A stretch of DNA of 64,000 nucleotides from an uncultured Coriobacteriaceae bacterium (lineage in GTDB: Bacteria; Actinomycetota; Coriobacteriia; Coriobacteriales; Coriobacteriaceae): the NCBI GenBank assembly GCA_944322305.1, contig CALUOP010000009.1, positions 1 through 64,000 of the forward strand, written 5' to 3'. This document shows positions 43,929 through 54,038 of the stretch, in pieces. Numbering within the stretch: the stretch's first letter is position 1; each line of letters starts with the position of its first letter. The translations under genes were made by a program, and so were the position numbers. Under the pieces are notes generated by a model. The model was not told the origin of the DNA. It did no database searches and was given only the letters and a program-made list of their open reading frames with translations.

Positions 43929-44651
43929 CTAGGTATGCCACGCCGCCAGCACCTCCGCAGGTACTGCGCTGGCGTCAAAGCGGTAGTGGCCTGTTACCTC
44001 TTGGCGAAACGGATATGCCAGATAGTCGTTCTCACGCCAGAGCTGACCCATGTTGTGGATCACAAACGCCTTGCCGCGCCGGTCACGGCGGTCGCTCACG
44101 ATCCCGATATGGGAACCGTTGCCAAACACCACCACGTCCCCGCCCTGCCATGCGTCAAGGGCGTCAGCGTCGCAGCTCAGCTCCTGCGCATACCGCCTGA
44201 AAAACACGTCCAGCACGCCCGCTCGGCGAAAGTCTATGTTGGGGTCGGGCTCGTCAACCACCCCGGCATACGCCTGCGGATCTGCCGCGACGTCCCTGTC
44301 GACCATGGCCTTGAGATCGTACCCCGCACGCGCGAAAGCGCGCCACACCGTGTCGGTGCACGCACCGCGCCCCTCGGGCGGGTAGCCGCCCTCGTAGTAC
44401 CCGCTGTCGTAAACCGGCCACGCCTCGGCGTCGGCGCGGGCCCCTTGCACGATGTCGCGGTAGTCGTCCACGCCGTCGGCGTCAAAATCAACCGCGCTTG
44501 CCGCCATGGGATAGCGCGCGCCCATCCGACCGCTGGGCATCGTCCACCAAACAAACCCCGCCAGCACGGCGAGCAAGGCGAGAAGAACACCCGCGGCCAC
44601 GCGCGCAGCCCATCCGAGACCGCCCCGCAGCAAGCAGCGCATACGCTTCAT
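43929..44651 (-). CDS. DUF1287 exported protein
   Basis: A 240-aa protein with an N-terminal membrane anchor or signal (WAARVAAGVLLALLAVLAGFVWW) and a DUF1287 domain (YRDIVQGARADAE, GACTDTVWRAFARAGYDLKAMVDRDV, DPNIDFRRAGVLDVFFRRY, WQGGDVVVFGNGSHIGIVSDRRDRRG). The Cys in ACTDTVW and the His in SHIGIV suggest an NlpC/P60-like cysteine peptidase fold acting at the cell wall; this is inference. GGGAGGA precedes ATG 44651. A 31-bp gap from the flavodoxin gene suggests co-transcription. Confidence 0.87.
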   Translation of the reverse strand: MKRMRCLLRGGLGWAARVAAGVLLALLAVLAGFVWWTMPSGRMGARYPMAASAVDFDADGVDDYRDIVQGARADAEAWPVYDSGYYEGGYPPEGRGACTDTVWRAFARAGYDLKAMVDRDVAADPQAYAGVVDEPDPNIDFRRAGVLDVFFRRYAQELSCDADALDAWQGGDVVVFGNGSHIGIVSDRRDRRGKAFVIHNMGQLWRENDYLAYPFRQEVTGHYRFDASAVPAEVLAAWHT

Positions 44652-44791
44652 GGCATCCTCCCTCTCTCGTCGTTTAACTATGCCACATCGCAGAGCCGCT
44701 TGCATCCATGAAACGTACACATGTTCGAATTTCGTGTCCGCACGGAGATGTACGCTCGTCGCAGCGAGCCACTGCAGAGAGAAGGGGCAAG

Positions 44792-45244
44792 ATGGTCAGA
44801 CACAGCTTGGCGGGCACCAACGGCATCCCCGCTCCGTCATCCCGCACGTACCTGCACGTGGTGGCCGAGGTTACCGAGGCTGGGAAAGAGCGTCCGCTCG
44901 AGATCATTTGGCCAGACGGACGGCGCTTCCGCGTAACGTCCTCGCGCGAGCTGCGCAGCTTCGGGCGGTGGGAGTTCGGCACGCTCGTCGTGGCCTATGA
45001 GGTGACACTCAAGCGGCGGTGCGGCAGCGATGCGCGGCGCACGGTGTGGTGGGAGCGGGGACGGTGGTTCACGCAGGCGCGCCCCGGTCCGCAGGCGCGC
45101 CAAACCGCCAAGCGGCAGGCTCCGTCGCCTGGAAGGAGGGACGGCTATGAAGCAGGCAGCGCACCCGAGCGGAGTCCGCGCAAAAGCGGTGCGCCCCGGC
45201 CGTGCAGGCAGCCAGGGCGCACCATACGTCGCGCATGCGGTTAA
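44792..45244 (+). CDS. Small basic hypothetical protein with a beta-rich domain
   Basis: A 150-aa protein starting MVRHSLAGTNG with GAAGGGG upstream. Residues 25-95 (YLHVVAEVTEAGKERPLEIIWPDGRRFRVTS, VVAYEVTLKRR, RTVWWERGRWFTQ) look like a small SH3-like beta domain. Similar proteins of the pattern 'PDGRxF...R-YxV...GRWF' occur next to dinB in Firmicutes and actinobacteria, but I cannot name the family. Residues 95-150 are Arg/Pro-rich and probably disordered. The gene ends four bases before the convergent glycosidase stop. An in-frame-shifted ATG with GGAGGG at 45147 does not lead to a recognisable protein and may be a remnant. Confidence 0.6.
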   Translation: MVRHSLAGTNGIPAPSSRTYLHVVAEVTEAGKERPLEIIWPDGRRFRVTSSRELRSFGRWEFGTLVVAYEVTLKRRCGSDARRTVWWERGRWFTQARPGPQARQTAKRQAPSPGRRDGYEAGSAPERSPRKSGAPRPCRQPGRTIRRACG

Positions 45245-45248
45245 GGCG

Positions 45249-46610
45249 TTACGCCAAATCCTCTCCGTTGCTCTCAAACGCCTTCTTGAACCAGGCGAAG
45301 CTCTTCTTGGGATAGCGCGCCAGGTGCTTCTCGCCCTCGGCGTCGTAGTCAACGTACACGGCGCCGTAGCGCTTGACAATGGTGCCGCTGGACGCCGGAA
45401 TGTCGATAAGCCCCCAGCCCAGGTAGCCCATCACCTGGACGCCGTCCTTCTCGACCGCGTCTTTCATGGCCTGGATGTGGTCGCGGTGATAGCTGATGCG
45501 GTAGTCGTCCTCGACCATGGTGCCGTCCGCGGGCAGCTCCTCGCGCCAGCCGATGCCGTTCTCGATCGGGAACGCCGGCAGCCCGCAGCGCTCGTAGATC
45601 TCGGAGAGCGAGCGGCGGAAGCCCGCCGGATCGATCTGCCAGCCCCACTCGTTGGCCTCGCAGTGCTCGTTTTTGACCATGCCGGCCTCGCCCAGGTGAA
45701 CGGCAGGCGTGCCCTCGGGGATCTTGGCAGCCGACACGCAGTCCGAACGGTAATAGCTGAACGCGGCGAAGTCGTTTCTCATGCGGGCGATGTCGGCCAT
45801 CTCGGCGGCCGTCATCTCAAGCTCGATGCCCTGGCGGCGCAGATAGGCGGTGTAGTAGACCGGGTACGCTCCGCGCGCGGCGGTGTCGAGCACCACCCAG
45901 TCGCTGAACCGCTCGGCCTCGGTAGCAGCCAAGACGTCGGCCGGATCGCTCGTAGCCGGGTACACGGGCGTGAAGGCGCACATGACGCCGATCTTGCAGT
46001 CGGGGTAGTTCTCGTGCAGGTAGTTCACCACGCGCGCGTGCGCGACCATCACGTTGTGGGCGATCTGCAGGATCTTGGGCTCGTCGTTGCCCACAGGGTC
46101 GGCGGCGCCGGCGATGCGGCATGCGCCAGGGATGCCGTAAAGGTTCTGCTCGTTGAAGGTGATCCACCACTTGACCTTGGGCGCAAGCGCGTCGATCGCG
46201 ACCTTGGCAAACTCCACGAACGCGTCCACCACATGCTTGGAGGCAAAGCCGTCGTACTCCTCAGCCAACGCCAACGGCATGTCGAAGTGATACAGGCACG
46301 CCATGGGCTCGATGCCTTGGGCGATAAGATCGTCGGCGAGCGCCTCGTAGTAAACGAGGCCCTCCTGGTTCACCCGCCCCTCGCCCTCGGGCATGATGCG
46401 CGACCACGAGGTCTGGAAGCGGTAGCAGTTCATGCCCATCTCGGCCATGAGCTCGTTGTCCTCATGAAAGCGATGGTAGCCGTCCACCGCCTCCTCCCAC
46501 GCGCCCTCATAGTTCTCATACACGCTCGGGCCCTTGCCGCCCTCGTGCTGAGCCCCGTCGTACTGCATGCTGGAGACAGAGTTACCCCACAGGAACCCCT
46601 TCGGCAACAC
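45249..46610 (-). CDS. Glycoside hydrolase family 1 (beta-glucosidase/6-phospho-beta-glucosidase)
   Basis: A 453-aa GH1 enzyme: LPKGFLWGNSVSSMQYDGA at the start, acid/base Glu in WWITFNEQN, nucleophile Glu in FPIENGIGWREE, and the C-terminal GYLGWGLIDIPASSGTIVKRYGAVYVDYD. The last block and the general pattern favour 6-phospho-beta-glycosides, but no PTS genes are adjacent. I chose GTG 46610 (V-L-P-K-G) because homologues begin there; AAAGGAG is 12 bases upstream, a little far. Upstream on the minus strand GTGACG, 18 bases, TACAAT may be its promoter. Confidence 0.88.
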   Translation of the reverse strand: MLPKGFLWGNSVSSMQYDGAQHEGGKGPSVYENYEGAWEEAVDGYHRFHEDNELMAEMGMNCYRFQTSWSRIMPEGEGRVNQEGLVYYEALADDLIAQGIEPMACLYHFDMPLALAEEYDGFASKHVVDAFVEFAKVAIDALAPKVKWWITFNEQNLYGIPGACRIAGAADPVGNDEPKILQIAHNVMVAHARVVNYLHENYPDCKIGVMCAFTPVYPATSDPADVLAATEAERFSDWVVLDTAARGAYPVYYTAYLRRQGIELEMTAAEMADIARMRNDFAAFSYYRSDCVSAAKIPEGTPAVHLGEAGMVKNEHCEANEWGWQIDPAGFRRSLSEIYERCGLPAFPIENGIGWREELPADGTMVEDDYRISYHRDHIQAMKDAVEKDGVQVMGYLGWGLIDIPASSGTIVKRYGAVYVDYDAEGEKHLARYPKKSFAWFKKAFESNGEDLA

Positions 46611-46823
46611 GGACGCGACATGCTCCTTTCTCGTTGGCGCCCCGCAACCAGAGCGCGTTATATTCCGTTGAAAAGATTGTAGCGCTTTAATTTTACTTTC
46701 GTCACGCTCCGCCAATCTTCACCTCCCCGTTACGGGGCGTTAGCGCCCCTCGGCCGGCGGTGGCGGGCGCTACGCCGGCGGTGCGTGCTACGATGGGCTC
46801 AACCGAACCAAAGGGGTCTTGAC

Positions 46824-47381
46824 ATGAGAACCGTGCGCGTGGCGGCAGCCATCATCGTACAAGAGGAACGCGTGCTGGCCGCACAGCGCGGCTACGGCGA
46901 GTTCGCGGGCGGCTGGGAGTTCCCCGGCGGCAAGATCGAGCCCGGTGAGACGCCCGAAGGCGCCTGCGTGCGCGAGGCGCGCGAAGAGCTTGGCGTCGAG
47001 GTGTGCGACCTCGTACCGTTCCACACGGTAGAGCATGACTATCCGGATGCCGAGCACCCCTTCCACCTTACTATGCACTGCTTCCTGTGCCGCAAGGCCC
47101 CCGGGCCCCTTCGCGACTCCGAGCATGCAAGCCTGCGCTGGCTTGCCCCGCACGAGCTGACGTCCGTGGCGTGGCTTCCCGCCGATATAGAGCTGGTAGA
47201 GAAGCTCAAGATGCACTTGGAAACAGGAGACGCCGCGAAGCTGGCGAGCGAAACGGACAACGCGGCCGAGCAGGGCAGGGCCAAAGCAAGTGCCGCCCAC
47301 GGATCCGGCAACCCAACTGGGGCCGACAGCCCCGCCGAGCCTGAATGTGCCGCCGAGCCTGAAAGCGAGGAGCGCCCATGA
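46824..47381 (+). CDS. Nudix (MutT-like) hydrolase with acidic tail
   Basis: A 185-aa protein. Residues 1-130 are a MutT-type Nudix domain with a complete Nudix box GGKIEPGETPEGACVREAREELGV (around 32-55) and VAAAIIVQEERVLAAQRGYGEFAGGWEFPGG. It probably hydrolyses 8-oxo-dGTP or a related nucleotide to keep pools clean. The C-terminal 50 residues are a low-complexity Ala/Glu/Ser tail not needed for catalysis. ATG 46824 is placed before RTVRVAAAI. It overlaps the next gene by four bases (ATGA), implying coupling with an unrelated acyltransferase. Confidence 0.92.
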   Translation: MRTVRVAAAIIVQEERVLAAQRGYGEFAGGWEFPGGKIEPGETPEGACVREAREELGVEVCDLVPFHTVEHDYPDAEHPFHLTMHCFLCRKAPGPLRDSEHASLRWLAPHELTSVAWLPADIELVEKLKMHLETGDAAKLASETDNAAEQGRAKASAAHGSGNPTGADSPAEPECAAEPESEERP

Positions 47382-50125
47382 CCTCGACCCAGCCCCGGTG
47401 CCTCGACACCAGCGCAAACAACACGCACCCCATCACGAATCCCGGCCGCATACCGCAACCGCACAGCACGGCCGACGACGGCGCAGAGACACACGTCAGC
47501 ACAGAAGCGCACGCAAGAAGGGCGCGCCCCGCGCTCGAGCAGACCATGCCCCTGCCGAAGATGAAAGACCTGCCCGCGCAAGAGGGCCCGCGCCGCAGCG
47601 AGCGCGCCGCGCGCCCCGCAGGCGGACAGCCGCACCCGCGCGCAACGGCGCGGCGCGGGCAAGCCGCAGCGCGCAGGACGGCAGAGCATCCGACGCCGCG
47701 CCGGCAAGGTCCGGCGGGCGCCGGGCGCGCCGAGGCCGCCCAGCCGCAAGCGCCTTTGCGCGGCCGCAGGCAGCATGCCGTGCGCGGCGGCGCGGCGGCA
47801 CACCCGCGCGACGCCGGAGCAGCGCCCCGCAGCGGCGCCGAAGCCAGCAGCCGCGCTGCCGGCCGCCCGCGCGCGACTCCAAGCAGCGCGGAGCGGCAGG
47901 CGTCCGTGCCGAGCCGCCCCGCGCCGGTCGAGCTGCGCCGGCGCCCGCATGCCAGCGCCGGCACCATGGTCAAGCGCCGCAGCCCCATCGCCCTTCTCCG
48001 CCGCCAGTGGCTTCAGCACGCCGTGGGGCGCATAGGCACGCCGGCCGCCCCGGGACGCATCCCTGCGCTCGACGGCCTGCGCGCGCTGGCCGTCATCGGC
48101 GTGGTTCTCTACCACGCGCGGCCGCAGATCCTTCCCGGCGGCTTTCTGAGCGTGACGCTCTTCTTCGTGATCACCGGCTTCCTCACCACCCGCAGCATCG
48201 AGCGCGAGCTCAGCCGCACGGGATCGTTCTCGTACCTCGGGTTCATCGGCAGGCGCCTGGCGCGTCTCGTGCCGCCCGTCCTGGTGCTTATCGCCCTTAC
48301 GGCGCTGGGGACCTACCTGGTGGGCCCGAGCCTTTTGCCCAAGGTGCAGGCGGACGCGCTCCCCTCTGCGCTGTTTTACAGCAATTGGGCGAACATCCTG
48401 CGCGACGAGCCCTACTTCGCCGCCGCGGGCCTTCCCTCCCCCCTCACGCACCTGTGGTTTCTGGGCGTGACCATGCAGCTCTACCTTATATGGCCGCTTA
48501 TGCTCATCGCCATTGCCCGCGGGCTCAGCACTCGCGAGCGCGCCGTCGGCTGCGTCGGTGGGCTCGCGCTTCTCTCCACCGCCGCGATGGCCGTGCTCTT
48601 CGATCCTGCGGGCAACACCGCGCGCGTCTATTACGGCACCGACACGCGCGCGGCCGAGCTGCTCGTGGGCGCCGGGCTCGCGCTGGCGCTGCCGCTCGTG
48701 CGCTCGTGGCGCCCCGACACCGCGCGCACCGCGCACCCGCGCCTTGCCAGGGCTGCCGCAGCTGCGCAGCGCATCGCGCTCGGCAGCGACTCGAGCACCT
48801 CTGTGGGCTGCGTGTGCCTGGTGATTCTCGGCGCGGCCTACATGCTCGCAAACGGCGAGAGCGCCCTGCTCTACCGGGGAGGCTTTCTGCTTGCCGCCCT
48901 GCTGTGCGCGCTGCTTGCGCTGTGCGTCCTGCAGCCCGAAAGCGGCCTGGCCGCCGTGCTTAGCTGGGCGCCCTTCACCTACCTGGGAACGCGCTCGCTG
49001 TCCATCTACCTGGTGCATTACCCGCTGCTCACCCTCATGAACCCCGCCGCGAACACCACCGAGCTGCCCTGGTGGGGCACGGTTTTGCAGCTTGCCTGCG
49101 TGCTTGCGGCTGCCGAGGCGTTTTACCGTCTCGTCGAGAAGCCGAGCGTTTCGTGGGTTCGGCAGCTGGTGGGCAAAGAGGAGCGCACGGAGACCCCGCG
49201 CAAGGAGCGCACCTCAAACGCAAGGGCGACCGCGTGTCTGCGTGCCCTCGCCAAGATGCGCACACGCGGCGCGGGGCGCTACGTGGCCGCAGACCAGGCT
49301 ACCGGCGCCGAGGCTCCGGACGCGCAGGCAACCCAAGACGGCGAACCGGCGCGCAGCCCCTCTCCGCTTCTCGACCGCCTGCGCGCGTTTAGCTCGCTGC
49401 TGCCGCGCCCGCACTACCTGACGCTTGCCGCGGCTTTGAGCGCGTCGGCCGTGGTCACGCTCGCCTTCGTGCCGGTCAACTGGGAGGGCATCGCGCGCGA
49501 GCGCGCCGAGGCCCTCCGCCCCGAGCTCACCGCCGAGGCCGCGCCCACCTCCGACGCAAGCGGCCACGGCACCTCGGAAACCGCAGGCCCCGTGGCCGAG
49601 AAGATCCCCGCCAACCTCCCGTGGGAGGCCTGGTCCTTTGACGAGGACGCAGGCACCTGCGACGCCAACGTGCTCATCGTCGGCGACTCCGTCACCGAAA
49701 CCGCCCAAGACGCCCTGCAGGAAGCGCTGCCCTACGCCCGCGTCGACGCGGTGATCGGCCGGCAGTTCTACGGCAGCGAGGACACCATCACCGCCGACGA
49801 GGCCGACTTCGACGCCGCGGCGGTTGTCGTGGCGCTGGGCGGCAACGGCACGATCAACTACGACGAGCAGGTGCAGGCCGTCATCGACGCCGCCGCAGGG
49901 CGGCCGCTCTACTTCGTCACCATCCGCTGCCCGCTTCCCCTGCAGGATCAGAACAACGCCAAGCTGCGCGCCTTCGCCGCCAGCAACGACAACGTGGGCA
50001 TCATCGACTGGTACGGCGCGAGCGAGGGCCACAGCGAGTACCTGGAAGACGATGGGCAGCACCTCACCCCCACCGGCGTTGCGGCGTACACCGCGTTGAT
50101 CCGGCAAGCGCTCTGCGGCCGGTAG
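47378..50125 (+). CDS. OatA-like membrane acyltransferase with SGNH domain
   Basis: A 915-aa envelope enzyme. Residues 1 to about 215 are an Arg/Ala/Pro-rich disordered stretch. An acyltransferase-3 membrane domain follows: PALDGLRALAVIGVVLYHARPQILPGGFLSVTLFFVITGFLTTR with the essential His, then ten or so helices to about 590. After a second linker and one helix, an extracytoplasmic SGNH esterase domain has GDSVTETAQDAL, GGNGTINY and DGQHLTPTG (catalytic Asp and His). This is the architecture of OatA peptidoglycan O-acetyltransferases, which protect against lysozyme; other glycan targets are possible. GAGGAG precedes ATG 47378. Confidence 0.9.
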   Translation: MTSTQPRCLDTSANNTHPITNPGRIPQPHSTADDGAETHVSTEAHARRARPALEQTMPLPKMKDLPAQEGPRRSERAARPAGGQPHPRATARRGQAAARRTAEHPTPRRQGPAGAGRAEAAQPQAPLRGRRQHAVRGGAAAHPRDAGAAPRSGAEASSRAAGRPRATPSSAERQASVPSRPAPVELRRRPHASAGTMVKRRSPIALLRRQWLQHAVGRIGTPAAPGRIPALDGLRALAVIGVVLYHARPQILPGGFLSVTLFFVITGFLTTRSIERELSRTGSFSYLGFIGRRLARLVPPVLVLIALTALGTYLVGPSLLPKVQADALPSALFYSNWANILRDEPYFAAAGLPSPLTHLWFLGVTMQLYLIWPLMLIAIARGLSTRERAVGCVGGLALLSTAAMAVLFDPAGNTARVYYGTDTRAAELLVGAGLALALPLVRSWRPDTARTAHPRLARAAAAAQRIALGSDSSTSVGCVCLVILGAAYMLANGESALLYRGGFLLAALLCALLALCVLQPESGLAAVLSWAPFTYLGTRSLSIYLVHYPLLTLMNPAANTTELPWWGTVLQLACVLAAAEAFYRLVEKPSVSWVRQLVGKEERTETPRKERTSNARATACLRALAKMRTRGAGRYVAADQATGAEAPDAQATQDGEPARSPSPLLDRLRAFSSLLPRPHYLTLAAALSASAVVTLAFVPVNWEGIARERAEALRPELTAEAAPTSDASGHGTSETAGPVAEKIPANLPWEAWSFDEDAGTCDANVLIVGDSVTETAQDALQEALPYARVDAVIGRQFYGSEDTITADEADFDAAAVVVALGGNGTINYDEQVQAVIDAAAGRPLYFVTIRCPLPLQDQNNAKLRAFAASNDNVGIIDWYGASEGHSEYLEDDGQHLTPTGVAAYTALIRQALCGR

Positions 50126-50237
50126 GCCTGCCGACGGCACAGCGCTAACAAGATCCGCGTGCAAAAACGCCGCCGCCGGCCTCCGCGCCACCCGCAGGGC
50201 CCGACGGCGCCCGCTGTTCTCGCCCGGCCGGCCGGGC

Positions 50238-52082
50238 CTACCGCCCGCGCTCGGTGCGCCAGCGGTTAAGGCAGGCGGCGAGCTCCTGCTTGCGCGGAAG
50301 CGCAAGGCCGCAGGCGGCGTACCCATGCGCGGAAAGCGCCTGCCACCCACGCTCGGCGAGCTCGGCATACAACGCATCGACTGCCTCCGAAACCGTGCGC
50401 GAGCCGTCCAGCGCCCCGTCTTGGGCGAGCTTGCGCACCATCTGCGCCAGCGCCGCCACCTGCTCGGGATCCACCAGCTGCTCTACCAGCCGCACATCAG
50501 CAGAGCCCGTGCCCACGCTGAGCTCGTCAAGCCCCTGCGCGCGCACCTTCAACCGGGTGCCGCGCGCATCGTCGCGGCCGCGGCGCTTATCGCACGCACG
50601 GCGGCCGGAGGCACCGGCCACCCCGCCGACGCTGAGGACGAGGCGCTTGCCGCCCGCCGGCACGGCAAAGCCCGCCGCCCGCACCGGCAACGCAGCTCCG
50701 TGCGCGGCGCACACCTCCCGCACGCGGTCGGTAACGTCCAAGGCCTCGTAGCGGTCCATCTGAACCACCGTGTCGGCCGCCGGGAAAAACGCCCCGGAGC
50801 TTCCCACCACGATGACGCTGCTCACGCCGGCGCGCTCCCACAGGTCGCGCACGCGCTCGACAAAGGGCGTGATGGGCTCGTGGTCGGCAGCCACGACCTC
50901 TTCCATCAGCGCGTCGCGCACCATGAAGTTGGTGGCCGAAGTGTCCTCGTCTATGAGCAGCGTGCGGCAACCAGCCTCCAGGGCCTCCACAGCACCGGCC
51001 GCCTGCGAGGTCGAGCCGCTGGCGTCGGCGGTTGAGAAGCGCCGCGTGTCGCGCCCGTCGGGCAGGTTGTTGATGAACAGCGAGATGTCGGTGCCGCGCA
51101 CCGGCCGCCCGTCCTCGGCGCGCAGCTTCACGGCTGCCGCGTCGGTCACCACGAGCTCGCGGCCGTCGCCCGCCACGTGGTTGTACACGCCCTCCTGCAG
51201 CGCCTTGAGCAGCGTGGACTTGCCGTGGTATCCCCCGCCCACGATGAGCGTGACGCCGCAGGGCACGCCCATGCCCGGGGTGGGTCCGCGATGCGGCAGG
51301 TCAAGCACAACGCGCAAGCGCTCGGGCGCGCGGAAGGGCTTGGCACCGGCGAGCGGGCGCGCCGAGACGCCGCTTTGGCGCGGGAGCACCGCGCCGTCCG
51401 CCACGAAGGCCACCAACCCGCGGCACGCCAGCTCCGCGCGAGCCGCCGCCTGGTCGTCCGCAAGGTCGGCCGCTTGGCGCGCCGCGGCCAGCGCTCCAGC
51501 GTCGGCCGCGAGCGCGCGGCAGACGCAGCGCGGCACGAGCTCGCACAGCATGCGCTCAAGCGCCGCGGCGTCAACCGTGCGGCCGTGCGCGGGAAACCCC
51601 GCCTCGAAGCGCAGCGTCACTCCACGCGGCCCCACCGTGCAAGCGCTGCGCGGCAGCACCTCCGGGCCAGGGCGGCTCGTGGCGACAAGGCCGCTTTTGC
51701 CCGAGCCACCCACCTTGAAGCTCACCTGCGCGGCCTCGCGGCAAAAACGGCGTATGAGCAGGTCTTCGAGCGCGCAGCGGCGCTCCGGCGTGGAAAAAAG
51801 CTCGGGCGGAAAGCTGGGGATCGAGCCGGCGCGAGCCCTGAGGTTCGCGCCGGGGCTCGCGCCCTGCCCGCCCTCCTCGCCAGGCAGCGCATCGGACGCG
51901 CCGCCCCGCGCCGGCACGAACACGCTCAGCTTGGAAGGCGCCGCAAACGGATCGCCCTGCACGTGGTCAACGGTGAGCGTAAAACCGTCAAGCCGGTAGC
52001 TGCCCCGCAGGCTCTTGAGCGCCGGATACCCGCGCCGATCCATGCCCGCCAGCATCCGCCTCAGGTCTTTCTCCGTCTTCAT
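50238..52082 (-). CDS. ABC-class ATPase (PF09818-like)
   Basis: A 614-aa soluble P-loop protein of the 'predicted ATPase of the ABC class' family. The N-terminal third includes SLRGSYRLDGFTLTVDHVQGDPFAAPSKLSVF. The ATPase part has Walker A IVGGGYHGKSTLLKAL (around 285), INNLPDGRDTRRFSTADASGSTSQAAGAVEALEAG and Walker B RTLLIDEDTSATNFMVRD. The C-terminal part has VSVIVVGSSGAFFPAADTVVQMDRYE. Family members have been linked to RNA binding, but the bacterial role is unknown. AAAGGGG precedes ATG 52082. It stands alone and is divergent from asnS. Confidence 0.9.
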   Translation of the reverse strand: MKTEKDLRRMLAGMDRRGYPALKSLRGSYRLDGFTLTVDHVQGDPFAAPSKLSVFVPARGGASDALPGEEGGQGASPGANLRARAGSIPSFPPELFSTPERRCALEDLLIRRFCREAAQVSFKVGGSGKSGLVATSRPGPEVLPRSACTVGPRGVTLRFEAGFPAHGRTVDAAALERMLCELVPRCVCRALAADAGALAAARQAADLADDQAAARAELACRGLVAFVADGAVLPRQSGVSARPLAGAKPFRAPERLRVVLDLPHRGPTPGMGVPCGVTLIVGGGYHGKSTLLKALQEGVYNHVAGDGRELVVTDAAAVKLRAEDGRPVRGTDISLFINNLPDGRDTRRFSTADASGSTSQAAGAVEALEAGCRTLLIDEDTSATNFMVRDALMEEVVAADHEPITPFVERVRDLWERAGVSSVIVVGSSGAFFPAADTVVQMDRYEALDVTDRVREVCAAHGAALPVRAAGFAVPAGGKRLVLSVGGVAGASGRRACDKRRGRDDARGTRLKVRAQGLDELSVGTGSADVRLVEQLVDPEQVAALAQMVRKLAQDGALDGSRTVSEAVDALYAELAERGWQALSAHGYAACGLALPRKQELAACLNRWRTERGR

Positions 52083-52339
52083 GCGCGCCCCTTTCAGTTG
52101 CCTCAGCTCCCATTCTGCACAAAACGAGCCGCTTCCCGCCTTCCCGCAACGCGCGTGCACAAAAATGAGGTTTTTTCCACCTCCGCGTGCTTCTCCACCA
52201 GCCCCGAAGCGCCGCGCAGGCACCCAAGCGCTCCCAAGAAGGCGGTCGGTACCCGCGCGTCCTGCTATCATGGTGCACGTTCAATTTCGCTCAAAAGATG
52301 GGCGGGGCGCGCCGTGCCCGCCTGTGAAAGGACGCTTAG

Positions 52340-53743
<1,404 letters not shown>

Positions 53744-53770
53744 CCGCCGCGCCAAGCGCTGCTGCACCGC

Positions 53771-53805
53771 AAGCCCCGCGGGCCCCACGGCTCGCGGGGC
53801 TTTCT
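53771..53805 (+). terminator. Terminator of asnS
   Basis: Stem AAGCCCCGCG/CGCGGGGCTT with a 12-nt loop followed by TTTC, 28 bases after the asnS stop codon. Confidence 0.88.
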
Positions 53806-54038
53806 GCATCGCAGCCAAACCGCGGCGCCCGCCCGGTCCGCGCGGCGCGGGCGCTGCGCAGGCCCCCGCGCCGCTCCCCAACACCCGACCGGCGCACGCC
53901 GCCACACACGCAAAACATCTTGCAAATTGTCAGGTTAACCACCCTTGTTGCGACCACGCCCCGCCAGCCAACGTGGTACAAAGAAACCATGTGCAAACAA
54001 GTTGTCCGCAACGCATCGCCGTTGGAAACGGAGGCACC

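Noticed and set aside
45147-45244. Start of a dinB-like gene after the small beta-domain protein
   Set aside because: A ribosome site and ATG are present, but the frame shows no DNA polymerase IV motifs and runs antisense into the glycosidase gene.
52083-52339. T-box leader upstream of asnS
   Set aside because: No T-box bulge sequence (TGGN with the AGGGTGGNACCGCG-like block) or terminator pair was found.
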